Source: Candidatus Colivicinus equi (GTDB lineage: Bacteria; Bacillota_I; Bacilli_A; Erysipelotrichales; Erysipelotrichaceae). Taken from it: 34,589 bases of DNA. The stretch spans positions 1 to 34,589 of the forward strand of contig JAGHUL010000049.1 in assembly GCA_018064825.1 (NCBI GenBank), in the 5' to 3' direction. Numbering within the stretch: the stretch's first letter is position 1; the number at the start of each line of letters is the position of its first letter. The notes under the pieces were generated by a model. The model had not been told where the DNA came from. It saw nothing but the letters and a program-made list of their open reading frames with translations, and made no database searches. The position numbers and the translations under genes were made by a program. Shown here piece after piece: positions 8,232 through 15,370 of this stretch.

Positions 8232-9575
8232 TTATTCACCAGCCTCAACGAAAGTAATGTTTACAACATTCTTAGATAAAGCGAATGATACGTATGGATT
8301 TGAATCGCATTCAATTATTAGTGGCAATTCATATGTTCCTGGTTCAATTCCTTCACAATCAAAGTATACAGATACACTCTCATCATCAAATGCATCTAAG
8401 TTAGCTTGTGAACCAGTTACGATAACATCTACCTTATCAACATCAATAGCTGAAACAGCTAAGTTGTTGTTATTGTTCTTATATAATAGCGATACATCTT
8501 TAATAGTTTTTGTAGTAACTTCCGCAAGTTCAACTTTTACGTTAACCATAGTTACATCTGATGATGAAACATTTGCAGGAAGTGATACTGGAAGGATAAT
8601 TTCTGCTTCATTAGTGATAGTAGATAAATCAAAATCTACATATACTTCATTGATTGTAGCTAAAATAGCTTCTGAAGCATATATTTCGGTTGTTTGGTGA
8701 TCCATTGAAACAGAGTCAACAGCTAATCCTTCTGGCGCTTTGCCTGTTGGTCTTAATTTGATATCCACGCTCTTGTGTGGAGATGAAACTTTAACTTGAG
8801 CAGTTACAGTGCTAGGCACTATTTCTGCATCAACGACCTTACCGTTCTTATCATAAGCAACTAATGGTGCTTCTATTTCAAAATCTGCTGTTTGGCCAGA
8901 AACATCTATTAGTGCCTTTACTAGAGAAATAGAATTCAAAGTATCTTGAGAAGCACGAATATTAATCTTTGAGCCTGATAAGAAAGTTGGCTGTGACAAG
9001 ATATATTTAGAATCTAAAGCATTTTGATTGATATAGTCATATGACAAATCAAATTGCATTGTTGTCTTTTTCTTTAATGTGACTGAAACTTCGCTAGGGT
9101 TAACTACTGCGCTTACGCTATCGCCATAGCCACTAGCTGTCATCTTAACAGTATGTGTTCCTTCAGTATATCCTTCAAGATTAATTGAACAATAGCCTTT
9201 CTTTGTTGCAGCATTTGTAACGTTTGCAGCCTCACCAGATAAGACAATTTCGCAACTACTTGGTGCACCTAATAACTCAAACGACTCAGAATTGTATCTT
9301 GCTGAAATTGAAACATTGTTTAAAGTCTTAGAACTACTTAACGCAGCTGCTGAAGAATTATCGTATGTAACAACGAAATAAGAAAGACACGCAAGTAATA
9401 GTGCAAATAAACCTGTATATTTTTTCGAATAGAATAAACGATCTATTATTGAAGAAATCCATCTAAAAAACTTGAATATAGTTTCTTCAATTGATTCATA
9501 TATTGTTCTAACTTCATTACTAGATTTTGAGGCAATCTTTTTGGCTTGTTCAACCTTGCGCTTATCTTCAGCCAT
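8232..9575 (-). CDS. cdaR: YbbR-domain regulator of diadenylate cyclase, CdaR
   Basis: A 447-residue protein with a charged cytosolic N-terminus, one TM segment at about residues 54-70 (YTGLFALLLACLSYFVV) and an extracytoplasmic region of tandem beta-rich YbbR repeats. The repeats are seen in recurring segments such as VSVTLKKKTTMQFDL, VDIKLRPTG and IKDVSLLYKN. CdaR is the partner of the membrane diadenylate cyclase CdaA. Position between cdaA (1-nt overlap) and glmM is diagnostic. The long basic N-terminus before the TM (about 50 residues) is longer than in Bacillus and could contact CdaA in the cytosol. Confidence 0.93.
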   Translation of the reverse strand: MAEDKRKVEQAKKIASKSSNEVRTIYESIEETIFKFFRWISSIIDRLFYSKKYTGLFALLLACLSYFVVTYDNSSAAALSSSKTLNNVSISARYNSESFELLGAPSSCEIVLSGEAANVTNAATKKGYCSINLEGYTEGTHTVKMTASGYGDSVSAVVNPSEVSVTLKKKTTMQFDLSYDYINQNALDSKYILSQPTFLSGSKINIRASQDTLNSISLVKALIDVSGQTADFEIEAPLVAYDKNGKVVDAEIVPSTVTAQVKVSSPHKSVDIKLRPTGKAPEGLAVDSVSMDHQTTEIYASEAILATINEVYVDFDLSTITNEAEIILPVSLPANVSSSDVTMVNVKVELAEVTTKTIKDVSLLYKNNNNNLAVSAIDVDKVDVIVTGSQANLDAFDDESVSVYFDCEGIEPGTYELPLIIECDSNPYVSFALSKNVVNITFVEAGE

Positions 9576-10669
9576 TAGTCGTCCTCCCTTCTAGTGTTAT
9601 CTTCAATGATGACCATTTCATTATCTTCGATTTCGATACTATCATTGTCATTATCGCTATCATTATGAAGATTATCGTACTTGATACGATTGTTTGTAGG
9701 AACTTTCATATCAAGTTCCTTTTCTTCATCTAAGTTAATATCTTCTGTTTCTTCTTCTGCTTTCTTTTTCTTCTTTAGTCTAGAGAATAATCCACGATTA
9801 TCGTTATCTTCTTTAGATATTAGTAAACCCGATTCATCTTGAATTAACAAACTATTTCTTTGCTTAGAATGTTTTTCAATCGTGATTTCATCATTACAAA
9901 TCACTCTTCTTAAGTAATCTTTTAATTGTTGTTCATCAACAGAGAATATCTTGCCGTTTTCAGCGATTGAAATAGCACTTGTTTCTTCTGAAACAACAAT
10001 GGTTAAAGCATCAGATACTTCAGCTATACCTAAAGCAGCACGGTGTCTAGCGCCATATCTAGAAGATAAATTAACGTTTGTTGGTGGGAAATAAGCACTC
10101 GCGCACGCCACTTTATCACCTTGAATGATAACAGCACCATCATGTAATGGAGTTGTTGTCATAAAGATAGAACATAATAATTCTTTTGTGACGTTGGCGT
10201 TTACATTAATGCCCGTCTTTATATAATCTTGTAGAGATTGAGATTGTTCAATTGAAATTAATGCACCAGTTCTTGATTTAGATAAAGTGATTGTTGCTTC
10301 ATATAGTTCTTCAACAAGTTTTTCTCTTTCATTTGATAACAAAGATGATATTCGAGAGAAGGCATTGGTCTTGCCTATCTTCTCTAAGAGCCTTCGTATC
10401 TCTGGCTGGAAAATAATGATACAAGCTAATAGCCCCCAGTTAATGAACATATCTGTAAAATATGTAATTGTTTGTAGACCTAATAGTTTGGAAATACCAT
10501 TTATTGCGACTATCGCAATAATACCTTTGAATATTTGAATAGTTCTTGAATTGTTACGAACTGCCTTGATGGTATAGTAAAAAACAAACCACATTACGGC
10601 TATATCTATCAAGACTCTAAAGACTGTCCATATATTTTGGATGGTCAGATTAATATTATAATCAGCCAC
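9575..10669 (-). CDS. cdaA: Membrane diadenylate cyclase CdaA
   Basis: CdaA makes c-di-AMP from two ATP at the membrane. Three hydrophobic segments lie between about residues 10 and 88, followed by the DAC domain with the signature LHDGAVII (about 176-182) and GARHRAALG (about 206-214). After the cyclase, residues about 270-364 form a highly charged, low-complexity tail (KKKKKAEEETED, NDSDNDNDS) not present in the roughly 270-residue Bacillus enzyme. The start is GTG with AGGAGG 4 nt upstream; an extended -10 promoter lies further upstream. First gene of cdaA-cdaR-glmM. Confidence 0.95.
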   Translation of the reverse strand: MADYNINLTIQNIWTVFRVLIDIAVMWFVFYYTIKAVRNNSRTIQIFKGIIAIVAINGISKLLGLQTITYFTDMFINWGLLACIIIFQPEIRRLLEKIGKTNAFSRISSLLSNEREKLVEELYEATITLSKSRTGALISIEQSQSLQDYIKTGINVNANVTKELLCSIFMTTTPLHDGAVIIQGDKVACASAYFPPTNVNLSSRYGARHRAALGIAEVSDALTIVVSEETSAISIAENGKIFSVDEQQLKDYLRRVICNDEITIEKHSKQRNSLLIQDESGLLISKEDNDNRGLFSRLKKKKKAEEETEDINLDEEKELDMKVPTNNRIKYDNLHNDSDNDNDSIEIEDNEMVIIEDNTRREDD

Positions 10670-10697
10670 AGATCCTCCTAACTAAAATACTCTTTAT

Positions 10698-10706
10698 ATT
10701 ATAACA
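10698..10706 (-). promoter_or_regulatory. Extended -10 promoter of the cdaA-cdaR-glmM operon
   Basis: The minus strand reads TGTTATAAT, an extended -10 (TGnTATAAT), 28 nt before the cdaA GTG. At the -35 position there is only TTTTTG, which is typical of extended -10 promoters. This gene has a leader and a strong Shine-Dalgarno, unlike the leaderless candidates elsewhere. Confidence 0.6.
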
Positions 10707-10721
10707 TAATAGCCTTATATC

Positions 10722-10771
10722 AAAAAAACTGAACGTCATCCATTTCAGTTAGTTTTTAGATAACGTTCAGT
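10722..10771 (-). terminator. Intrinsic terminator after the HAD hydrolase gene
   Basis: In the gene direction, ACTGAACGT and ACGTTCAGT form a perfect 9-bp stem followed by TTTTTTT. It separates the dtd-DUF951-HAD operon from cdaA. The loop is large (26 nt) and contains a second copy of AACTGA, so alternative pairings are possible. Confidence 0.75.
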
Positions 10772-10778
10772 CTACTTA

Positions 10779-11471
10779 TTAATGCTTTTTCTTGCTGTTT
10801 TCTTTGGCAATGATATCAAATAGTTCTTCCATATTGTGTATGCGATAACCGTTATAGTAATCTGCAGGTCTTTCATAATCTGTCGTAATCCATACAGGTA
10901 TCATGTTTGCTCTCATAGATCCTAATATATCGCTAGAGAATACATCACCGACAAATAAGCATTCGTTGCATTTTACTGATAATCTATCAGCCATTATTTC
11001 AAAGATTCTTTTATCTGGCTTATTGATACCGATATCGCCAGATACCATAATGTCATCAAAATATTTAGCTACTCCACAATGATCAATTTTATCGTGTTGT
11101 GACTTTGACTGGCCATTTGACAAGATTGCTAATTTGAAATGACCATACAATTTTTCCAATACTTCTATTATTCCCTTTTTCGGCTCAACAGTAGTCCACA
11201 TGTTTTCGTAATAGTGATCAGTAAATTGCTGTTCAAAGTCTTCTGGAAAACGATTATCTTTACTGTATTTATTCATGAATGGTTTCAAACGAAATTTCAC
11301 ATTAGTGGTGCCATTGCAATCATAAGTTAAAAAATCTTGCAACATTGCTTCATATTCCATATCTGTGTAATCAGTAAAATATGGTTTTAAATAATCGTTA
11401 AATATCTCGTAGGCATTTATTTGCCTATTAGAAATTGTTCCATCAAAATCAAAGATAATCGCTTTAACCAT
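10779..11471 (-). CDS. HAD superfamily hydrolase (HAD-IA phosphatase-like)
   Basis: A 230-residue HAD phosphatase. Motif I is IIFDFDGTI near the N-terminus, motif II LAILSNGQ, motif III Lys in GINKPDKRIF, and motif IV LFVGDVFSSD. A helical cap sits between motifs I and II (about residues 15-85), as in subfamily I nucleotide or phosphoglycolate phosphatases. The ORF track extends to a TTG at 11489, but the ATG at 11471 is preferred because the HAD fold begins at once after it (MVKAIIFDFDG). The start overlaps the end of the DUF951 gene by 8 nt. Substrate unknown. Confidence 0.85.
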   Translation of the reverse strand: MVKAIIFDFDGTISNRQINAYEIFNDYLKPYFTDYTDMEYEAMLQDFLTYDCNGTTNVKFRLKPFMNKYSKDNRFPEDFEQQFTDHYYENMWTTVEPKKGIIEVLEKLYGHFKLAILSNGQSKSQHDKIDHCGVAKYFDDIMVSGDIGINKPDKRIFEIMADRLSVKCNECLFVGDVFSSDILGSMRANMIPVWITTDYERPADYYNGYRIHNMEELFDIIAKENSKKKH

Positions 11472-11667
11472 TCTCTTCTGCCCTCTCAATCATTTTCTTG
11501 CATTTACGTTCGAATTCGGTTCTTTCCATCATAACGATTGCTCCGCATCCTTCGCATTTTATTTTTATGTCAGCTCCAACTCTAACTATTTTCCAATAAT
11601 GAGATTTTTTACAAGGGTGATCTTTTTTCATCTGCACAATATCATTTAACGCGTAATGGTCTATCAT
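11464..11667 (-). CDS. DUF951 family protein
   Basis: A 67-residue protein matching the DUF951 pattern: NDIVQMKKDHPC, then RVGADIKIKCEGCG and a basic C-terminal helix with FERKCKKMIE. The Cys residues in HPC and CEGCG could bind metal. The family is widespread in Bacillota and its function is not established; a small beta-barrel/nucleic-acid role is often supposed but is not shown here. AAGGAG precedes the ATG, which overlaps the dtd stop (ATGATAG). Confidence 0.9.
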   Translation of the reverse strand: MIDHYALNDIVQMKKDHPCKKSHYWKIVRVGADIKIKCEGCGAIVMMERTEFERKCKKMIERAEENG

Positions 11668-12113
11668 AAAAGCTCCTTCGAATCGAGAATTATTGTAACT
11701 GGCCCATCGTTTATCAAACTAATTATCATCTCGGCTCCAAAAATACCTTCTTCAACTTTGATATTTAATGAGCGAAGATAGTCATTAAAGAAATGGTACA
11801 GTTTTGTTGCCTCTGTTGGTATCATAGCATTCACAAAACTTGGTCTGTTACCTTTCTTATAGTCAGCGTAAAGCGTAAATTGTGATATGGACAAAATGTC
11901 ACCTCCAACATCTGATAGTGAGAGGTTAATCTTGCCATTTTCATCATCGAAGATTCTTAACTTAACAAGTTTATTTGCCATTTTCATAGCTATTTCTTCG
12001 TTATCTTCTTGTCCAAAACCAACCAAAATCATGTAGCCTTTTTCTATTTTGCCAGTTATCTTATTGTCTACTTCACATTTTGATTTTATAACTCTTTGAA
12101 CAACGATTCTCAT
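11664..12113 (-). CDS. dtd: D-aminoacyl-tRNA deacylase
   Basis: Dtd hydrolyses D-amino acids mischarged on tRNA and glycine from tRNA-Ala, a proofreading step. The 149-residue length and motifs are standard: MRIVVQRV, LVGFGQED, DILSISQFTLYAD (cross-subunit SQxT), NRPSF and the C-terminal NDGPVT. No good Shine-Dalgarno is present; instead TGATAAAAT (extended -10) ends exactly 6 nt before the ATG, suggesting a leaderless transcript. The stop is TGA, followed directly by TAG in frame, overlapping the start of the DUF951 gene. Confidence 0.96.
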   Translation of the reverse strand: MRIVVQRVIKSKCEVDNKITGKIEKGYMILVGFGQEDNEEIAMKMANKLVKLRIFDDENGKINLSLSDVGGDILSISQFTLYADYKKGNRPSFVNAMIPTEATKLYHFFNDYLRSLNIKVEEGIFGAEMIISLINDGPVTIILDSKELL

Positions 12114-12119
12114 GCCTTC

Positions 12120-12128
12120 ATTTTATCA
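12120..12128 (-). promoter_or_regulatory. Extended -10 (TGATAAAAT) 6 nt before dtd ATG
   Basis: The minus strand reads TGATAAAAT, then six bases, then the dtd ATG. The sequence between sigH and dtd is only 23 nt, and this box occupies it. No -35 match. Predicted transcription start at or next to the ATG. Confidence 0.6.
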
Positions 12129-12136
12129 CAAGATTA

Positions 12137-12700
12137 TTACTCGTATTTATCTAGAAATTTCTTTCGCAAATATCTCAGACGATTATATATGCACTTTGGT
12201 GTTGTGCCTATTTTTTCAGCTATTTCTTTAAATGACATATCTTGCTTGCGATAGTTTATTATCGATTTATCTTTTTCTGATAAGCTTTCGATAAATAGAT
12301 TTATGGACTCTTCAAATTCCTTGTTTTTGTGATAAATATAAGCACTATCACATACCCTGTCGACTTGCTTATATACTGCATAGCGATCTACATTCAGTGA
12401 ATAGTACTCTTTCCTATATACCCTTGCGTTACTTGCATAATACGTCATGATGCGAGAGTGAATAACCATATATGCATAGGACTTGAATGACATGCCTTTA
12501 CTTCCGTCGTATTTTATACTTGCTTCATATAGCGCGATTGTTGCGATTTGTTCTAGTTCATCTTTGTCTATTGAATAGTCACCGTATTCTACGGTTTGCG
12601 CATTGACTATTCTTGTTATTAATGAACGATATTCTTCTAATAATGATTCAAATGCTGATGAATCTCCTTCCCTTAGTCTAGTTAATAAATTATCATCCAT
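12137..12700 (-). CDS. sigH: Sigma-70 family factor, SigH-like
   Basis: A 187-residue alternative sigma factor. Region 2 runs from about LLTRLREGDSSAFESLLEEYR through IDKDELEQIATIALYEASIKYD to FKSYAYMVIHSRI (core binding and -10 recognition); region 4 is LSEKDKSIINYRKQDMSFKEIAEKIGTTPKCIYNRLRYLRKK, a helix-turn-helix. The order cysS-mrnC-rlmB-(sigma) matches the Bacillus sigH neighbourhood, which supports the SigH call; its role here need not be sporulation. The track gives a GTG at 12772, but an intrinsic terminator for rlmB lies inside that extension, and the ATG at 12700 starts right where the sigma fold begins (MDDNLLTRL) with CATAAT 6 nt upstream. I therefore use 12700. Confidence 0.8.
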   Translation of the reverse strand: MDDNLLTRLREGDSSAFESLLEEYRSLITRIVNAQTVEYGDYSIDKDELEQIATIALYEASIKYDGSKGMSFKSYAYMVIHSRIMTYYASNARVYRKEYYSLNVDRYAVYKQVDRVCDSAYIYHKNKEFEESINLFIESLSEKDKSIINYRKQDMSFKEIAEKIGTTPKCIYNRLRYLRKKFLDKYE

Positions 12701-12706
12701 AAGCCC

Positions 12707-12712
12707 ATTATG
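12707..12712 (-). promoter_or_regulatory. -10 box (CATAAT) 6 nt before the sigH-like ATG
   Basis: The minus strand reads CATAAT, six bases, ATG, with no Shine-Dalgarno. It lies directly after the T-run of the rlmB terminator. This supports the shorter start of the sigma factor gene and a leaderless mRNA. Confidence 0.45.
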
Positions 12713-12713
12713 T

Positions 12714-12748
12714 AATAAAAAGATGAGAAATTTTTCCCATCTTTTATT
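12714..12748 (-). terminator. Intrinsic terminator after rlmB
   Basis: In the gene direction AATAAAAGATG pairs with CATCTTTTTATT (one bulged T); the stem continues inward as GGGAAA against TTTCT, and the 3' arm is a T-rich run. It ends the RCC1-cysS-mrnC-rlmB transcript and falls inside the track's long version of the sigma factor ORF, arguing against that version. Confidence 0.6.
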
Positions 12749-12783
12749 CAATTTATTCTCATTTTTTTCCACATTAGTGGAAA

Positions 12784-13482
12784 CTATTGTGGATTTCTTT
12801 TTGCTAGGACATTATATATTAGAATTCCCGCAGCTACAGAAGCATTTAAACTTGTGACATGGCCTTTCATTGGAAGCTTTACAATAAAGTCGCACTCTTG
12901 TTTTACAAGTCTTGACATACCTTCGCCTTCAGAGCCGATTATCAAAACTGTATTCATATCATAATTGATATCTGTGTAGTAGTTTTCTCCACTGGCATCG
13001 CTTCCCACAATCCAATAACCAGAATCTTTTAATTTCTTTAATGTATTTACTAGATTAGTTACTTCAACTACTTTCGCATATTCCAAGGCACCACACGCTA
13101 CTTTTGCGACGGTGTCGTTTACTTTAACGCTGTTGTGCGTTTTATATATAATTCCATCAACTCCTGCGCATTCACATGTTCTAATAATCGCGCCTAAATT
13201 GTGGACATCTTTTAAACCATCAAGAACAACTATTAATCCATTTTTGTCTTTGATAATTTCATCGATTGTCGACATCTTGAATTCTTTCACTTCTGCCAAA
13301 AAACCTTGGTGATTACCTGACTTAGACATTTTATCTAAAGTCTTGCGATCAACAATCTTATATTCAATGTTGTCTTTCTTGAAACGTGCAACCATCTTGT
13401 CATCTAAAACATAGGCGCATTTGATACGCTTATTATCTAGAGCTTCAAAGAAAGAGTTTTTTCCATATACTATCTCAGACAT
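12784..13482 (-). CDS. rlmB: 23S rRNA 2'-O-methyltransferase, RlmB/TrmH family
   Basis: A SPOUT-fold methyltransferase. The N-terminal substrate-binding domain starts IVYGKNSFFEAL; the SPOUT knot motifs are VVLDGLKDVHNLGAIIRT, LIIGSEGEGMSRL and VKLPMKGHVTSLNASVA. RlmB methylates G2251 of 23S rRNA using SAM; paralogues modify other rRNA sites, so the exact target is by family and context. The track begins at 13512, but the ATG at 13482 has GGTGA 6 nt upstream and the family's usual N-terminus, so I use it. It overlaps mrnC by 8 nt. Confidence 0.92.
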   Translation of the reverse strand: MSEIVYGKNSFFEALDNKRIKCAYVLDDKMVARFKKDNIEYKIVDRKTLDKMSKSGNHQGFLAEVKEFKMSTIDEIIKDKNGLIVVLDGLKDVHNLGAIIRTCECAGVDGIIYKTHNSVKVNDTVAKVACGALEYAKVVEVTNLVNTLKKLKDSGYWIVGSDASGENYYTDINYDMNTVLIIGSEGEGMSRLVKQECDFIVKLPMKGHVTSLNASVAAGILIYNVLAKRNPQ

Positions 13483-13858
13483 TTTCGTCACCTTTTTCAA
13501 ATATTTTCTCAAAGAAAAGCTTTAATCTTTCTTTATCTGTTAAATACAAATAGCCAACAATCGCTTCTATTCCTGAGGCAGTTTCATAAGATAAACGATC
13601 ACCGTTTTTTGGAATGTGTGTAATGTGATTACGACCCCTTTTAAATATTTCTAATTCATCTACTGTGAAGAAATTTTCTTCATTTAATTGATTAAAGGCT
13701 CTTGTTTGACCTTTGGCACTATTGTATTTGTTGCATAGCGATTGCAATGTTTTTGAAGCTTGATAGCGACTTTCCACAAAGTGTTTTCTAACCTCTAGGG
13801 TATAAACAGCATCGCCGATAAAAGATAGAGAATTACTGCTATATTCTTTAATATTCAC
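13475..13858 (-). CDS. mrnC: Mini-ribonuclease 3
   Basis: MrnC is an RNase III catalytic domain without the dsRNA-binding domain; it matures 23S rRNA ends in Bacillus. The 127-residue protein has the family signature LSFIGDAVYTLEVRKHF with the catalytic Asp, KRGRNHI and the second acidic patch in YETASGIEAIVGYLYL. The start is GTG, sharing one base with the cysS TAG stop. Stop codon TGA lies in ATGTCTGA with the rlmB start, implying coupling. The order cysS-mrnC-rlmB is the conserved Bacillota arrangement. Confidence 0.95.
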   Translation of the reverse strand: MNIKEYSSNSLSFIGDAVYTLEVRKHFVESRYQASKTLQSLCNKYNSAKGQTRAFNQLNEENFFTVDELEIFKRGRNHITHIPKNGDRLSYETASGIEAIVGYLYLTDKERLKLFFEKIFEKGDENV

Positions 13859-15192
13859 TATAGGATACCTTTCGCGATTAATTGTTGGCGATATTCATCA
13901 GCAGATGCAAAATCTTTTGCTGCCTTTGCTTCATTCCATTTTGCATATATAGTTTTTGTTTCTTCATCCAATGTTACCTTATCAATGTAGATACCCAAGA
14001 TATATAGCATCTTCTTTATTGCGTTGTATTCTTTAGCTACAGCTTGCCAATCGATATCTTTTACTCTTAATGCTTGGTTTAATAGTTTAACTGTGTCAAA
14101 AATTACCATATAAGCATTTGGCGTATTTAAATCATCGGCCATTTGATCCAAGAATTCTTTATACTTAACTTCATCATATTCATCTGCTAGGTCTACGCCG
14201 CTTACAGTTGATTTAACATCAACCTGTTTTAGAACTGTTTCAATTTTTCCTAGTTCAGTTCTTGCGGTGTCAAATGTTTCTGGAGAATAGATTAATGCAT
14301 CTCTATATTTAGCTGACAATAATAACCATCTAGTTAGGTTTGGCCCATTTTTTGCAATAACATCTTTTGCCCATTCGGTATTGCCTAAAGATTTTGACAT
14401 CTTTCCACCAGCTGTTTCTAACATGCCGTTGTGCATCCAATAATTGGCTAGACGATGGTTGTTTACGCATTCTGATTGAGCAACTTCGTTTTCGTGATGT
14501 GGAAATTTTAGGTCTTTTCCGCCACCATGAATGTCTATCATTTCATGATTGAATTCCTTGCCTATCATTACAACACATTCTGTGTGCCATCCAGGTCTTC
14601 CTTCGCCCCATGGAGAATCCCATTTAATACCTTTTTCTGTTTTCTTCCACAATGCGAAATCAAGAGGACTGCGTTTTTGATCGTTTTCTTCAACTCTTGC
14701 GCCCGCATCTAAATCTTCTAATTTTTGGTGTGATAATTCGCCATATTTTGGATCTGAATCAACAGAAAAATAAACATCGCCATTTACTTCGTAGGCATTG
14801 CCGTTTTTAACTAGCTTGTCAATGAATTCTATTATTTCATCCATTGTTTCTGTTACTCTAGGGGTAACATCTAGCGGAATAACATTTAAACTTTTTCTAA
14901 CATCGTTATAGGCATCGATGTATCTTTCAGCAATAACTTTTTCGCTGACATTTTCTTCTATTGCTTTATTGATAATTTTGTCGTCAACATCTGTAAAGTT
15001 TGAGACAAATTTTACTTTGTATCCTAATGCTTCAAGCGTTCTTCTTAGTGTATCAAAAACAACTATTGGTCTCGCATTGCCGATATGAGCGTGGTTATAT
15101 ACGGTTGGGCCACATACATACATTGAAACTTCACCTTCTTTAATTGGTTTGAAATCTTCAACTTTTAACGAATAAGAATTATACAGTTTCAT
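13858..15192 (-). CDS. cysS: Cysteinyl-tRNA synthetase
   Basis: A class I synthetase that charges tRNA-Cys. The HIGH motif is HAHIGN (about 34-39) and KMSKS is GGKMSKSLGN. Zn ligands are visible as Cys27 in YVCGPT, Cys in WHTECV and the HHENE His/Glu. At 444 residues it is slightly shorter than the typical 460-470 because the C-terminal region is compact. AAGGAG lies before the ATG. It overlaps the upstream small gene by 14 nt and shares its stop base with the mrnC GTG. No T-box leader is visible. Confidence 0.97.
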   Translation of the reverse strand: MKLYNSYSLKVEDFKPIKEGEVSMYVCGPTVYNHAHIGNARPIVVFDTLRRTLEALGYKVKFVSNFTDVDDKIINKAIEENVSEKVIAERYIDAYNDVRKSLNVIPLDVTPRVTETMDEIIEFIDKLVKNGNAYEVNGDVYFSVDSDPKYGELSHQKLEDLDAGARVEENDQKRSPLDFALWKKTEKGIKWDSPWGEGRPGWHTECVVMIGKEFNHEMIDIHGGGKDLKFPHHENEVAQSECVNNHRLANYWMHNGMLETAGGKMSKSLGNTEWAKDVIAKNGPNLTRWLLLSAKYRDALIYSPETFDTARTELGKIETVLKQVDVKSTVSGVDLADEYDEVKYKEFLDQMADDLNTPNAYMVIFDTVKLLNQALRVKDIDWQAVAKEYNAIKKMLYILGIYIDKVTLDEETKTIYAKWNEAKAAKDFASADEYRQQLIAKGIL

Positions 15193-15370
15193 TTTTCTTT
15201 GTCTCCTTAAAATAAAAACGATAAATGCTATTGCCTAACTTGACATGATGTTTCATATCTTTTGTTGCGACAGCGGCATTCTTACTAATCTTTCCTTCTT
15301 TTATCATTTTGATTAATTCTTCATCAGAGAATAAATCATCAATGCCTTTAATCTTCCAAATCTTGCTCAT
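15179..15370 (-). CDS. Small protein resembling a GYF_2-like domain
   Basis: A 63-residue protein (MSKIWKIKGID...). It begins with an aromatic-rich strand WKIKGI, then DLFSDEELIKMIKEGKISKNAAVA, which recalls the GYF_2/DUF4339 layout (W, G, F-S-x-x-E-L, a short helix, a turn, then a V strand). The match is weak and function is not claimed. The track starts at a GTG nine bases upstream; the ATG at 15370 is preferred because GGAG lies about 10 nt before it. It overlaps both the RCC1 gene (23 nt) and cysS (14 nt), so it is translated as part of that chain. Confidence 0.65.
   Translation of the reverse strand: MSKIWKIKGIDDLFSDEELIKMIKEGKISKNAAVATKDMKHHVKLGNSIYRFYFKETKKNETV

Noticed and set aside
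8257-8700. 147-aa plus-strand ORF opposite cdaR
   Set aside because: Ser/Thr-rich antisense shadow of a beta-rich gene.
15193-15347. T-box leader before cysS
   Set aside because: The region is coding for the small upstream protein and shows no T-box sequence or antiterminator.
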